NCBI RefSeq assembly: GCF_004208415.1 | Contig: NZ_CP035758.1 | Coordinates: 3,596,001-3,660,000, forward strand | Length of the DNA stretch: 64,000 nucleotides | From: Ktedonosporobacter rubrisoli | Lineage (GTDB): Bacteria > Chloroflexota > Ktedonobacteria > Ktedonobacterales > Ktedonobacteraceae | Direction of reading: 5' to 3' | Part shown: one piece after another, positions 27,384 to 37,125 of the stretch | Position numbering within the stretch: position 1 is the first letter of the stretch | Layout: every line of letters starts with the position of its first letter | Program-made: the position numbers and the translations under genes | Notes under the pieces: model-generated | What the model was told of the DNA's origin: nothing | Database searches by the model: none | Seen by the model: only the letters and a program-made list of their open reading frames with translations

Positions 27384-28322
27384 ATGCAAATAAAGATGAG
27401 GGCGGAGGATAGCGCAGCAATTTCAGCCATCCCCAGGAGACACCAGCGTGGAAAACCACGTGTGAGCCTGCTCTTTATGGCTCCCGCGTTCCTGATCATA
27501 GCTATTTTCTTGCTCGGCCCTGCTCTCTGGGCCCTTTATGTCTCCTTTACCAATATGGCGCTTACCGGCGTTGGCACTGTGCAATGGGTTGGGCTGCAAA
27601 ACTTTATCCATATTCTTCACGATTCTGGTTTCTTCAATGCGCTCAGCGTCTCTTTGCTCTATCTAGCCTTCTCCGCCCTGTTGGGACAGGCCTTATTGGG
27701 CCTCTTGCTTGCTCTGCTGATGCGCCAGCGCAATCGCATCTACAAGAGTGTTCTGGGAGCCATCATCATCTTCGCCTGGGTTATTCCTGATGTCGTGGCT
27801 GGCTTTATCTGGAGTGCCTATCTAGCCGGAGGACCACATAGCATTCTAGCTCCCGGGCTCCTCAATATGCTTATGGCCTCACTCCATCTGCCAAAACATG
27901 CCTGGCTGCAGGAATATCCTCTGGTTATGATTGTTATCGCGCACATCTGGCGAGGTACAGCCTTCTCTATGTTGCTCTATGCCTCAGCTTTAGAAGGCAT
28001 CCCAGCCGAGCTATTAGAAGCTGCCTCTATCGATGGCGCTGGTATGGCAACACGTCTCTATTATGTGACGCTGCCTCTGATTAAGGGTGCAATAGCAACT
28101 GACTTACTCCTCATTACGCTCTCCACACTCTCTGATTTCTCACTAGTATTTGTGCTGACTGGTGGCAACGATCCACACACCCAGCTGCTGGCTATCTACC
28201 AGTATCAGCAGGCTTTTCAGTTCTTTCAGATAGGTTATGGCAGTGCAATTGCGCTCCTGATCATCGTCGTCGGGGCCATGCTAGCCTTGCTCTATATCCG
28301 TATTTTACGCATTGAGCTATAG
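27384..28322 (+). CDS. Sugar ABC transporter permease (MalF type)
   Basis: A 312-residue membrane protein with six helices. A cytoplasmic basic start is followed by helix FMAPAFLIIAIFLLGPALWAL, and the EAA loop SALEGIPAELLEAASIDGAG that contacts the ATPase lies near residue 215. The ATG at 27384 follows GAAAGAGG; the longer frame to 27348 is possible. It follows the binding protein by about 100 bases and precedes the second permease by 44, forming the pore of the importer. Confidence 0.93.
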   Translation: MQIKMRAEDSAAISAIPRRHQRGKPRVSLLFMAPAFLIIAIFLLGPALWALYVSFTNMALTGVGTVQWVGLQNFIHILHDSGFFNALSVSLLYLAFSALLGQALLGLLLALLMRQRNRIYKSVLGAIIIFAWVIPDVVAGFIWSAYLAGGPHSILAPGLLNMLMASLHLPKHAWLQEYPLVMIVIAHIWRGTAFSMLLYASALEGIPAELLEAASIDGAGMATRLYYVTLPLIKGAIATDLLLITLSTLSDFSLVFVLTGGNDPHTQLLAIYQYQQAFQFFQIGYGSAIALLIIVVGAMLALLYIRILRIEL

Positions 28323-28366
28323 CAAGTTCCTGTTCTGCTATTTTCATTTCAATTGAGGAGATATTT

Positions 28367-29188
28367 ATGGTTATCCGTCGTGCCTCTGGCTCTACCTTGA
28401 TCTATATAGTGTTAACACTGCTTGGCCTCTTTTTCCTGATGCCCATGATCTGGCTCGTGCTGGCTAGCATTACGCCTCATGCTACCCTGGAGGTCCAATT
28501 TCCTACACATCCTGCGCTTACCAATTTCATTACCATTATCGGCGATGGATTGGTAGCCAGACCTTTTATGAATAGTTTTATCCTATCTATAAGCACTATG
28601 TTCCTGGTAATTATCCTCTCTGGTCTTGCCGCTTATCCACTTTCGCGTCGCCAATTTCGCTTGAAAGCATATGTGATGTACTGCATACTCTTTGCAAGTG
28701 CGCTTCCAGTGCTGGCGCTAGTCACACCCCTCTATGCAATGTACAATACGCTCAGATTGACAGATACTATGCAGGGCTGCGTTCTCTTCTTTACTGCCAG
28801 TTCCTTGCCGTTTAGTATCTGGTTGATGAAGAACTTTCTTGATGGGGTGCCGATAGAATTGGAAGAGGCAGCCTGGATCGATGGTGCCTCTATGCTGGCT
28901 TCATTCAGGCATATCATGTTGCCGCTGGCTGCTCCTGGAGTTGCCGTTGTGGGAGTCTGGAGTTTTATCGGCGCCTGGGCTAATTTCTTTATCCCGCTCA
29001 TCATCCTGCAAAGTCAGGATTTATTTCCCGCTTCAATTCATATCTATAACTTTTTTGGCTCCTATGGTGAGGTAGACTACGGCCAGCTCACTGCTTATGC
29101 AATACTCTATGCCCTTCCCTGCGTAATCCTCTATACGCTTGTATCGCGCTTCTTTGTGAAGGGTATGAGCGGAGGACTTAAAGGCTAA
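28367..29188 (+). CDS. Sugar ABC transporter permease (MalG type)
   Basis: A 273-residue permease with six membrane helices and the EAA loop DGVPIELEEAAWIDGAS near residue 165. The start MVIRRASGSTLIYIVLTLLGLFFLMPMIWL is typical of MalG partners, and the C-terminus FVKGMSGGLKG is the standard family end. GAGGAG lies before the ATG. Together with the MalF-type protein it forms the channel for a sugar or polyol. Confidence 0.93.
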   Translation: MVIRRASGSTLIYIVLTLLGLFFLMPMIWLVLASITPHATLEVQFPTHPALTNFITIIGDGLVARPFMNSFILSISTMFLVIILSGLAAYPLSRRQFRLKAYVMYCILFASALPVLALVTPLYAMYNTLRLTDTMQGCVLFFTASSLPFSIWLMKNFLDGVPIELEEAAWIDGASMLASFRHIMLPLAAPGVAVVGVWSFIGAWANFFIPLIILQSQDLFPASIHIYNFFGSYGEVDYGQLTAYAILYALPCVILYTLVSRFFVKGMSGGLKG

Positions 29189-29256
29189 TGAGCTTTCTTT
29201 TTTCTGGACCAATTCCAATTTAGCAATTATGCTATACCTCTAAAGAGGAGGTTTAC

Positions 29257-30072
29257 ATGTCGACTTTACGCGTAATGACTTTTAATATCCGTGGAGCTTA
29301 TCACGATGATGGCGTGAATAGATGGGAACAACGTGCGGGACTTAACGTCGAGACTATTTTGCGTCATACTCCTGACTTGATTGGCTTTCAAGAGTTGCAA
29401 CACGGCAATCTCGAAGTCTATCAGAAGCGCCTCACTGAGTATGCGTATGCGCTGGGACCACGAGCGTTTAACGAGGAGCCACATGAATACAATGCCATTT
29501 TCTGGAAGCCTTCGCGCCTGACCATGCTTGCTCAAGGAGGTTTCTGGCTTAGTGAGACGCCAGAAGAATATAGCAGTAGTTGGAACGCAGGATGCGTACG
29601 CGTGGCTCACTGGGAAAGCTTTCATCTGCTAGATGCCAACATTAAACTGCTCCATATCAATACCCATCTAGATCATGCAAGTGAACAAGCACGCGTAGAA
29701 GGAGCCAGATTGATCTTACAACGTTTACCTTTACTTTGCCATGAACAGGAACCTGTCATCCTTACAGGAGATTTTAACTGTGAGCCAGCTTCACCTCCCT
29801 ACAGTCTTTTCTTAGAAGGAGGCTTCGTGGATACGTATCAATCTGCTGACAATAAACACTCCAATACATTTCATGACTTTGGGCGAATTACACCTGTTAC
29901 CGGGGATCTTGTGGAGAAGAACACGATGCGCATTGATTGGATCTTGCAGCGCGATCGAAAGAACATATTTACCCCATCTTCATGCACCATTATTCACGAT
30001 GCTCGATTGCCTCTCTATCCTAGTGACCACTACCCCCTTATAACTGATTTTATTGTGAGACCCAGAGGCTAA
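29257..30072 (+). CDS. Endonuclease/exonuclease/phosphatase family protein
   Basis: A 271-residue EEP-fold metal-dependent phosphohydrolase. Conserved elements are MTFNIRGAY (Asn), the Glu in LIGFQELQ, DHASEQAR, ILTGDFNCEPAS, RIDWIL and the final SDHYPLITDF (Asp-His), which together form the Mg site and catalytic His. There is no signal peptide. Family substrates include sugar or lipid phosphates and nucleic acids; position 68 bases behind a sugar importer hints at a phosphorylated sugar, but this is inference. AAAGAGGAGG precedes the ATG. Confidence 0.88.
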   Translation: MSTLRVMTFNIRGAYHDDGVNRWEQRAGLNVETILRHTPDLIGFQELQHGNLEVYQKRLTEYAYALGPRAFNEEPHEYNAIFWKPSRLTMLAQGGFWLSETPEEYSSSWNAGCVRVAHWESFHLLDANIKLLHINTHLDHASEQARVEGARLILQRLPLLCHEQEPVILTGDFNCEPASPPYSLFLEGGFVDTYQSADNKHSNTFHDFGRITPVTGDLVEKNTMRIDWILQRDRKNIFTPSSCTIIHDARLPLYPSDHYPLITDFIVRPRG

Positions 30073-30085
30073 AGCATCTGCCTCT
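30064..30085 (+). terminator. Short hairpin terminator overlapping the stop codon
   Basis: Arms AGAGGC (30064) and GCCTCT (30080) around a 10-nt loop with TTTT following; it includes the TAA stop of the phosphohydrolase gene. Confidence 0.5.
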
Positions 30086-30345
30086 TTTGCCGATGCCACA
30101 GGCACTCTTCAGTTCAAACTCCACTGATCAGGTAGCCTGGTAAGATGAGCGGCCTACGATCCATCCATAATTCGCAAGCCTGCCCAATTATATAAGGAAG
30201 GCCGCAATCTTTTCGGTAGAAGCCTGGAGCACGTCTATTTATATTGAGCAGGACGACTTAAGGTGCGCAAGCATGTCCAACAGACGTCCCAGCCCTTGCT
30301 GTAAGCAGTTGGCAAATCTTTATGGGGCTCCTTCGCCCAATTTTG

Positions 30346-31251
30346 CTAGGAGGAAACCGTCTGCAGCAAGGCATGCTCATGTGCCCAGGACAGAGCAGTT
30401 TGGACAAACAATGTTGTTCCTCTTAAAGCCGTTTGCTGCGCTTTGACGGCAAGTCCAATTTTCAATGGCTGTGGTGGATCAAGGGGAAGAGCAACCACAC
30501 CTTCTAGCTTTTTCGGTAACATTGTACGTGGCACCAGTGTAATGCCAAGTCCCTCACGAACCATGGCCAGAATCGTGGCACTATCGCTGGCCTGGTAACG
30601 AATGGATGGCTTATCCTTGTTCAGCTCGAAGCCGAACCTCTTCATAAGCCGAAACATACACTGCGTCTTTTCCATGATAAAGCCTTCTTCGTACAGTTCA
30701 TCAAGCGTTACGGCAGCTCTATCATACAATCGATGCCCATAAGGAACAAGCACGTTCATCTCGTCGGTTGTAATCAATGTACTTTCAACACCCCTGGCTG
30801 GCAGGACGACAAATCCAATGTCAATGATGCTCTGTTCAATCCACTCTCCTACCTCGTGCATCGCCCCTTCAAAAAGTACAACTTCTATGTCGGGATATGC
30901 AGTGCGAAAACTTGTCAAGACGCCGGCCAGCAAAGCTGGCGAAACGATGGATTCAATACTGCCCAGGCGCAATTTCCCTACGTTCAAGCCACGCGCAGCC
31001 CTGGCTTCTTGCTCGATGGCCGCCTCTGAAGCCAGTAACGCTCGCACATGAGGGATAATCTTCTGCCCTGCATTGCTAATGGCAACAACACCCTTCCGAT
31101 TGCGCTCAAGGAGGGTTACGCCCAGTTCGCTTTCGAGGGCTGCCAGCGCATGGCTCACCGCTGATTGTGTTAGATCAACCGCATAGGCAGCCTCGGTAAA
31201 ACTTCCGGTCTCGGCCAGGGCAACGAAACATTGAAGCTGGGAAAAATTCAT
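30346..31251 (-). CDS. LysR-family transcriptional regulator
   Basis: A 301-residue regulator beginning MNFSQLQCFVALAETGSFTEAA with the LysR helix-turn-helix VDLTQSAVSHALAALESELGVTLLERN, and a two-lobed effector domain (about 90-290). GAAGGAT is eight bases before the ATG at 31251; earlier ATGs up to 31296 lie in or before that site. A second LysR gene stands 100 bases upstream on the same strand. No divergent target gene is adjacent to this copy, so its regulon is unknown. Confidence 0.9.
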   Translation of the reverse strand: MNFSQLQCFVALAETGSFTEAAYAVDLTQSAVSHALAALESELGVTLLERNRKGVVAISNAGQKIIPHVRALLASEAAIEQEARAARGLNVGKLRLGSIESIVSPALLAGVLTSFRTAYPDIEVVLFEGAMHEVGEWIEQSIIDIGFVVLPARGVESTLITTDEMNVLVPYGHRLYDRAAVTLDELYEEGFIMEKTQCMFRLMKRFGFELNKDKPSIRYQASDSATILAMVREGLGITLVPRTMLPKKLEGVVALPLDPPQPLKIGLAVKAQQTALRGTTLFVQTALSWAHEHALLQTVSS

Positions 31252-31351
31252 ATGCATATCCTTCATAAGCTTATAATGAAGATGATTTACTCTCATTATA
31301 CCTGACAGCTTATACTCCTGGCAAATCTAAAAATAAGGAAGGGAACGGCTT

Positions 31352-32260
31352 TTACCGCTCATCTGATCTTTGTCTGGCCAGCGTATCAATAACCAGATTC
31401 ATAAATTGTCTGGCCGCCAGGGTAAGCGTGCCGGCGCGCCGATAGATCAGCGCAAAGACAAATGTATCGCTTACGTCGGTAACGGGCAAGAGCATGAGAT
31501 CTGCTGGCAATTGAAGTGGCCAGAGCAGAGCTGGCGGCAACAGAGTTACTCCACAGCCGCTCCTTACCAGTTCCCTTAGCCCTTCGGCAGTACCTATCTC
31601 GATGACTGGCTGCACGTCTAATTTACGCTGTTCAAAGATGTGATCAAGAGCTTTACGCAGCCGGGCCGCTTTATCCAACAATAGAAGTGGCTGGCTTATT
31701 ACCTGCTCCAGGATGCATGCACTCTCGCGCGCCAACGGGTGATGCACCGAGACAAGAAGGTGTAATGGCTGACGAAATAACTCCTTCACCGCTACAAGCT
31801 CTGAATGCACCACTGGATCAAAGATAAAACCCAGATCGACTTCACTACGCTCTACTAGCCCCACAACCTCATCACTATGCCGCACCTCAACGTTGAGCCG
31901 TACGGTGGGGTGGAGCTCTCGAAACGTGGTCAGTAAGGGGGGCAGGAACGAGGCAGAGAGTGAATAGTTACAACCGATATGGACGGTTCCACTCTGCCCC
32001 TCCTGCAAGCGAGCCATCTCCTGTTGCCCTAGCTGCAACTCCTCAAGAATATTTCGAGCATATGTCACAAAGGTTTGCCCGGCTGACGTCAGCACTACAT
32101 GCTGTTTGACCCGGGTAAACAGCAGGACACCCAACTCTGCCTCCAACGCGGCCACCTGCCTGCTCAAGGCTGGCTGCGTAACCAGGCAGAGCGTAGCCGC
32201 CTTACGAAAGCTCTGTGTATGGGCGGCAGCAAGAAAATAGGTAAGCTGACGAAGCTCCAT
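31352..32260 (-). CDS. LysR-family transcriptional regulator, divergent from leuCD
   Basis: A 302-residue LysR protein: helix-turn-helix at 1-60 (MELRQLTYFLAAAHTQSFRKAA, LVTQPALSRQVAALEAELG) and an effector domain with GYxxxL-like lobes. Its start faces leuC across a 199-base gap, the classic LysR/target arrangement, so control of leuCD is a reasonable inference. GGAGGGA precedes the ATG. The effector may be a leucine pathway intermediate such as isopropylmalate, as for LeuO/LeuR-like systems, but the sequence does not show this. Confidence 0.9.
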   Translation of the reverse strand: MELRQLTYFLAAAHTQSFRKAATLCLVTQPALSRQVAALEAELGVLLFTRVKQHVVLTSAGQTFVTYARNILEELQLGQQEMARLQEGQSGTVHIGCNYSLSASFLPPLLTTFRELHPTVRLNVEVRHSDEVVGLVERSEVDLGFIFDPVVHSELVAVKELFRQPLHLLVSVHHPLARESACILEQVISQPLLLLDKAARLRKALDHIFEQRKLDVQPVIEIGTAEGLRELVRSGCGVTLLPPALLWPLQLPADLMLLPVTDVSDTFVFALIYRRAGTLTLAARQFMNLVIDTLARQRSDER

Positions 32261-32459
32261 TGATCTGCTCTTCCCTCCAGGTGATGCTTTTCAGTTATCA
32301 TACCTCATACAAATAAGCATTGGACAGCGTAAGGGCCTTTCATTATACTGTTTTATAGAGAGATATTTCTCTTGAGAGATAGTCGTCTTTCACCATCCTG
32401 CTTATGCCACTTCTGCAATGTCCGTAGGTGCACACAGCGAGAGAAAGGACACTCATACC

Positions 32460-33890
32460 ATGGCAGCACGTCCTCGTACCCTGTTTGAAAAAATCTGGGA
32501 AGCCCATATTATCAAGGAAGAGCCTGGACAAGGTACAGTATTGTACATCGACCGTCACCTTCTGAATGAAGGAACCTCTCCACAAGCCTTTACTTCTCTT
32601 AAATCAGTGGGACGCCGCCTCCGTCGACCGGATGCTACATTTGCAATGATCGATCATAGCGTTCCTTCAACACCGGTCGGTAGCTATGGAAAACGCAGTA
32701 AGGTGCCAATTCTCAATTCGGGCAATGCGGCACAGGTCACGACAATGGAACATAATGCAGCAGATTTTGGCATTCACCTCTTTGATATCGACGACCCGCG
32801 CAATGGTATTGTTCATGTGGCCGCACCCGAACAGGGTATCACGCTACCCGGCATGACGATTGTCTGCGGCGATAGCCATACCTCCACACATGGCGCCTTT
32901 GGGGCCCTGGCCTTTGGTATAGGAACCAGTGAAGTCGAACATGTATTTGCTAGCCAGTGCCTTGTGCAAAGCCGCCCAAAGACAATGGAAATACGTGTAG
33001 AAGGTACGCTACCCAGGGGCTGCTACGCCAAGGATCTTGCACTCTTCATCATTGGTCAGATCGGAGCAGCAGCAGGCACCGGCCATTGCGTTGAATTTAC
33101 GGGTCCAGCCATCCAGGCACTCTCTATGGAGGGCCGTATGACTCTTTGCAATATGTCCATTGAATGTGGGGCACGTGCAGGTATGGTTGCTCCCGACGAA
33201 ACGACTTTCGCTTATTTACAAGGGCGCCCTCTAGCCCCTAGAGATGAGGCCTGGGAGCAGGGGTTAGCCTTCTGGCGGGCCTTGCGCACTGACGAGGGGG
33301 CTGTCTACGATAAAGTCGCGGTTGTGAACGTCGACGATATGGAGCCGCAAGTAACCTGGGGCACCTCGCCGGCCATGGTTACATCCGTCCAAGGAGTGGT
33401 GCCAGATCCCGCGAGCTTTTCTGAGCCAGCAAGGCAGGCCGGAGCACGGCGCGCGCTCGAATATATGGGCTTACAGCCCGGTACCCGTATGCAGGACATC
33501 ACACTTGACCGTATCTTTATCGGTAGCTGCACAAATAGCCGTATCGAGGATTTACGTGTCGTCGCTTCTGTTGTACGTGGTAAGCATGTGCATCCAGATG
33601 TACAGGCCTGGATTGTGCCTGGTAGCGGTCTGGTAAAATTGCAGGCAGAAAAGGAAGGGCTTGACCAGATTTTTAAGGCGGCTGGCTTCGATTGGCGCGA
33701 GCCAGGCTGCAGTATGTGCGTAGGCATGAATGGCGATTATCTGGCTCCCGGTGAACGCTGCGCTAGCACGACTAATCGCAACTTTGAGGGCCGTCAAGGG
33801 AAAGGCGGACGCACCCACCTGGTTAGCCCGGCGATGGCCGCTGCTGCGGCAATTGCTGGACATTTTGTCGATATCCGCGTGTGGCAATAA
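32460..33890 (+). CDS. leuC: 3-isopropylmalate dehydratase large subunit
   Basis: A 476-residue aconitase-family protein that with LeuD isomerises 2- to 3-isopropylmalate in leucine synthesis. All signatures are there: RTLFEKIWEAHII, the CGDSHTSTHGAFGALAFGIGTSEVEHV block, and the three Fe-S cysteines in FIGSCTNSR (about 357) and CSMCVGMN (about 417 and 420). Length equals that of E. coli LeuC. The ATG at 32460 has AAAGGA ten bases upstream; the ORF extension to 32418 is not homologous. leuD starts 22 bases after the stop. leuA and leuB are not in the window. Confidence 0.96.
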   Translation: MAARPRTLFEKIWEAHIIKEEPGQGTVLYIDRHLLNEGTSPQAFTSLKSVGRRLRRPDATFAMIDHSVPSTPVGSYGKRSKVPILNSGNAAQVTTMEHNAADFGIHLFDIDDPRNGIVHVAAPEQGITLPGMTIVCGDSHTSTHGAFGALAFGIGTSEVEHVFASQCLVQSRPKTMEIRVEGTLPRGCYAKDLALFIIGQIGAAAGTGHCVEFTGPAIQALSMEGRMTLCNMSIECGARAGMVAPDETTFAYLQGRPLAPRDEAWEQGLAFWRALRTDEGAVYDKVAVVNVDDMEPQVTWGTSPAMVTSVQGVVPDPASFSEPARQAGARRALEYMGLQPGTRMQDITLDRIFIGSCTNSRIEDLRVVASVVRGKHVHPDVQAWIVPGSGLVKLQAEKEGLDQIFKAAGFDWREPGCSMCVGMNGDYLAPGERCASTTNRNFEGRQGKGGRTHLVSPAMAAAAAIAGHFVDIRVWQ

Positions 33891-33912
33891 TATACCCTGT
33901 AAGGAGTTGAGT

Positions 33913-34548
33913 ATGCAGCCTTTCACTACAGTACATGGCAAGGTAATGCCGCTTGACCGGGCTAATGTGGATACCGATGCGGTAATTCCTGTCGAATATC
34001 TCAAGGTAGTTTCGCGCACAGGTTTTGCTGATGGCCTCTTCGCTTACTGGCGCTACCTGAATAGCAACCGCGAGCCCAATCCCGATTTTGTGATGAATAA
34101 GCCGCGCTACCAGGGCGTCTCAATCTTGCTGACCCGCGAAAACTTTGGCTGTGGTTCATCACGCGAGATGGCTCCCTGGGCTCTCTACGAATATGGTTTT
34201 CGCGTGATTATTGCCCCTTCGTTCGCCGATATATTCTATAACAACTGCTTGAATATTGGTTTACTCCCTGTTACTTTGGATAAAGAGACGGTGCAGGAGC
34301 TATTTGACGCTGTTGAGGTCCAGCAGAGTTACTCCCTCACCGCCGACCTGGCCTCCCAAACTGTGACAACACCGGATGGCCGCTCGCTCTCTTTCTCTAT
34401 CGATCCATTTAGAAAGCAAGCTTTGCTGCAAGGCCTGGATGCTATAGGCCGCACACTACAGCTTGAGGACAAAATCGCCTCCTATGAGGCCCAACGCCGT
34501 CAAGAAGTACCCTTCTTCTTCGACCCCGTTCCAGAACCTAAACTTTAG
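33913..34548 (+). CDS. leuD: 3-isopropylmalate dehydratase small subunit
   Basis: A 211-residue swivel-domain partner of LeuC. It begins MQPFTTVHGKVMPLDRANVDTDAVIP, then has the NFGCGSSREMAPWAL motif near residue 75 that binds the substrate carboxylate, and VIIAPSFADIFYNNCLNIGLLP. AAGGAG lies before the ATG at 33913. It is cotranscribed with leuC. IS remnants begin about 45 bases after the stop codon. Confidence 0.96.
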   Translation: MQPFTTVHGKVMPLDRANVDTDAVIPVEYLKVVSRTGFADGLFAYWRYLNSNREPNPDFVMNKPRYQGVSILLTRENFGCGSSREMAPWALYEYGFRVIIAPSFADIFYNNCLNIGLLPVTLDKETVQELFDAVEVQQSYSLTADLASQTVTTPDGRSLSFSIDPFRKQALLQGLDAIGRTLQLEDKIASYEAQRRQEVPFFFDPVPEPKL

Positions 34549-34594
34549 AGTCTGTTAGGGGCTCCATAAAAAAACGATGGTAAAATGGTTGCAT

Positions 34595-34833
34595 GACGAC
34601 CAGAAAACCATATCCTTCTGATGTGACGGAGGATGAATGGGCCTTCGTGGCCCCGTATCTGAGCTTTTTGCCCCAAGATGGCGGGCAACGACGCAAGGAA
34701 CTGAGAGAAGTGTTCAACGGCTTGCGCTAGATGGTGCGCACCGGAGCAAGTTGGCGCATGATGCCGCATGACTTGCCGCCCTGGTGGATTGTGTATCAGC
34801 AAACGCAGCACTGGCTGCAAGCCGGCTGTTTTG
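34595..34833 (+). pseudogene. IS5-family transposase, N-terminal remnant
   Basis: From ATG 34595 the DNA encodes MTTRKPYPSDVTEDEW... VAPYLSFLP, the DUF4096 start of IS5/ISL2-group transposases, with FNGLR, an in-frame TAG, then MVRTGASWRMMPHDLPPWW and QTQHWLQAGCFEAM. Homology ends where a different IS begins near 34833; the DDE domain is absent. Confidence 0.75.
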
Positions 34834-35148
34834 AAGCTATGGAAGCGCTGAGCACCTGCTCTTCGAGACGCTGCTTGATGTGTGTAAGCAACAAGGGTGG
34901 TTAAAGGCGCGAGGGTGCCAGCGCACCATTCCACTCATGAGTTGGCGAAGATCCCAGCGATCAATCGGCTCAGGTGCGTGGGAAAGGCCATACGCTTTGC
35001 GCCGGGCAGTCTGGCTGTGGTAGCCCCCGCGTGGCTTCTCTGCCGCAGTGATGCCTGCTGGGTCGAATGCTACGGCCACCGCATTGAGGAAAGCCGTCTG
35101 CCCACATCAGAAGGGGATCGCCTCGTCTTGGCCCACCAGAGTTGTTGA
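34834..35148 (+). pseudogene. IS1182-like transposase, internal fragment
   Basis: Reads LLFETLLDVCKQQGWLKARG then, after one frameshift, STHELAKIPAINRLRCVGKA, SLAVVAPAWL and WVECYGHRIEESRLPTSEG, which matches the central part of IS1182-family transposases (RTDSTHVLAAVRxLNRLE, LNxLAVVAPxWL, RYGxRxEDYRLP). It is joined directly to the IS5-like fragment, so two elements have been fused by deletion or insertion. Confidence 0.65.
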
Positions 35149-35625
35149 TACATCGTATTTCTCTTGAGAGATTATGATAAGGAGCTTATAAAGAAAACAT
35201 TTGTCCGATTTATGCGACGAGCATAGATAGCGTAAGTAAAATTAAGTTGTATTAAAACAATTTGTCATAAATCTGTATGCTTGTTGCCAGGAGAGAAAAT
35301 TATAGTAATAGAAGCAATAGGGAAATTTAGGGGAGAAACGTCAAAGGACTAGCAAGTAAGCTCAATGCATCCTTTGAACCCGCGTGCTATAATACTACAG
35401 GCATTGCTTTTCGGCTCCTGGCTCCTTACCATCGCCGCTGCGCATGACCCCTGGATAAGTCCAACCAGTGTCAATACGATGTGGTCAACCTTGCTTATGA
35501 CGCTATTGCTTTCTACATCCTCAAGACGGATCGTAAAAGGTAGCTGACGACCTGACACTGCTCTTTTATTATACTCACGAAACCAAAGGCGTTATGTGAG
35601 TTGGCATTAGGGACATACTAAAATT
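35149..35625. other. Intergenic upstream of menF
   Basis: About 480 bases. A 16-base sequence ATTTCTCTTGAGAGAT (35157-35172) also occurs in front of leuC (32365-32380). A 60-codon open frame at 35365-35547 has a hydrophobic start but no ribosome site; another frame over the same bases ends YDAIAFYILKTDRKR and may be a gene relic. Nothing here is certain. Confidence 0.35.
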
Positions 35626-37104
35626 ATGGATATAGTCTTTATTGATACGCCAGACACAAGCGATATTACTGGTTTGGAATCTGTTGTACGGCATCGTGAG
35701 CAACTCCTGTCAACCTTGCTCCAGGCTTCACATAAAGCCTCTTCATTACATCAAAACGTTCTCGCTAGTCTCACCCTTCCCATAGCAGCAGAAGATCCAC
35801 TACTCATTTTCAAGACGTTCAAGCAGGGCAGCGCGGATGAGATTTTCTTCTGGGCACACCCTGAGGAACAAAGTGCCTTTGTTGGTGTTGGCGCGGCGAT
35901 AACTATAGAGGCTACTGGCCTTACTCGTTGCGCGAGCGCCGCTGCTCAATGGCATGCCATTCAAGAGCATGCTGTAATTACCGCCTCATCTATTCACCTG
36001 GGAGGCCCGATGCTCTTTGGCGGTTTCTCATTCGATCCCTTGCTCCCATCACAGCAACTCTGGCAAGACTTTCCAGACGCGCTCTTGATCTTGCCCCTGC
36101 TCCATTATCACTACAGCGGCACGCGCGCCGCGCTCACTATCAACCAGCCTGTCAATGAGGGCGACGACATCGCACGACTCGCCGATGAGATCAGCGCGCG
36201 CATACGATCGCTGCATGAAGCTATAGAGGCAGAGAACGGAGCAGGAACGGTACAAGACAAGGCCTCTCTTCAACTCTCCATCCAGAACCTTCTGCCAGAG
36301 TCTGCGTGGAAGAGCAAAGTAGCGGACGCTGTAAAAATGATACAGAGCGGTGCATTTGAAAAAGTTGTGCTGGCCCGCGGTGTACGCGTCGTCAACACAG
36401 CTGAGGAAGCATTTGACATCGGTGCAGTCCTCCCGCAACTCTATAAGACCTATCCGTCAGCCCACATCTTTGCCTTTCAGCGCGGTCAACGCACCTTCGT
36501 TGGTGCCACACCTGAACCACTCATTGAAGCCCATAATAAACAGTTGCGGACGATGCCTCTTGCAGGCTCGGCTCCACGAGGAGAAACCGAAGCCGAAGAT
36601 AGGCGTCTCGGCACGGAGCTTCTACATAGTGCGAAGAACAAGGTCGAGCATGAGATTGTCGTAGTCACTATACAAAAAGTGCTGGCCTCTCTCTGTTCCA
36701 CAGTACGCGTAGAAGACACTCCGCACCTGCTCCGACTCAAGAATATACAACATCTGGCCACAACCATCGTAGGAGATTTGCTTCCCGGCCACTCACTACT
36801 TGAAGCCCTGCAAGATCTGGCCCCAACGCCGGCCGTGGGAGGTTTTCCCAGAAAGCCCGCACTCGAATTTATCCGTAAGCAGGAAGGGCTAGAGCGTGGC
36901 TGGTATTCCGGTAGCATTGGCTGGCTTGATATGCAAGGCAATGGTGAGTTTGCTCTCGCGCTACGTTCCGCACTCATTGAAGGCAATCAAGCTATACTCT
37001 TCGCCGGTGGCGGTATTGTCGCAGATTCGCATCCCGAAAGCGAATACTCCGAGACTTGTTGGAAGCTCCAGGTTATGCTTCGTGGATTACGTGGCAAGGA
37101 TTGA
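35626..37104 (+). CDS. menF: Isochorismate synthase
   Basis: A 492-residue chorismate-utilising enzyme that converts chorismate to isochorismate, first step to menaquinone or to dihydroxybenzoate siderophores. The C-terminal domain has KVVLARGVRV, RTFVGATPEPLI, the MPLAGSAPRGETEAEDRRL loop, HEIVVVTI, HLATTIVGDL, LAPTPAVGGFPR and GWYSGSIGWLD, all diagnostic. Compared with EntC the N-terminal part is long, as in MenF. A menD relic follows 20-30 bases downstream, which makes MenF the natural assignment over a siderophore enzyme. The start ATG lacks a strong ribosome site. Confidence 0.9.
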   Translation: MDIVFIDTPDTSDITGLESVVRHREQLLSTLLQASHKASSLHQNVLASLTLPIAAEDPLLIFKTFKQGSADEIFFWAHPEEQSAFVGVGAAITIEATGLTRCASAAAQWHAIQEHAVITASSIHLGGPMLFGGFSFDPLLPSQQLWQDFPDALLILPLLHYHYSGTRAALTINQPVNEGDDIARLADEISARIRSLHEAIEAENGAGTVQDKASLQLSIQNLLPESAWKSKVADAVKMIQSGAFEKVVLARGVRVVNTAEEAFDIGAVLPQLYKTYPSAHIFAFQRGQRTFVGATPEPLIEAHNKQLRTMPLAGSAPRGETEAEDRRLGTELLHSAKNKVEHEIVVVTIQKVLASLCSTVRVEDTPHLLRLKNIQHLATTIVGDLLPGHSLLEALQDLAPTPAVGGFPRKPALEFIRKQEGLERGWYSGSIGWLDMQGNGEFALALRSALIEGNQAILFAGGGIVADSHPESEYSETCWKLQVMLRGLRGKD

Positions 37105-37125
37105 GAGGGAAGGATCTCAACAGGC

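Noticed and set aside
35365..35547. 60-codon hydrophobic frame before menF
   Set aside because: No ribosome site and weak composition; other frame over the same bases looks equally coding.
36049..36438. 129-codon frame antisense to menF
   Set aside because: Shadow frame over conserved isochorismate-synthase code.
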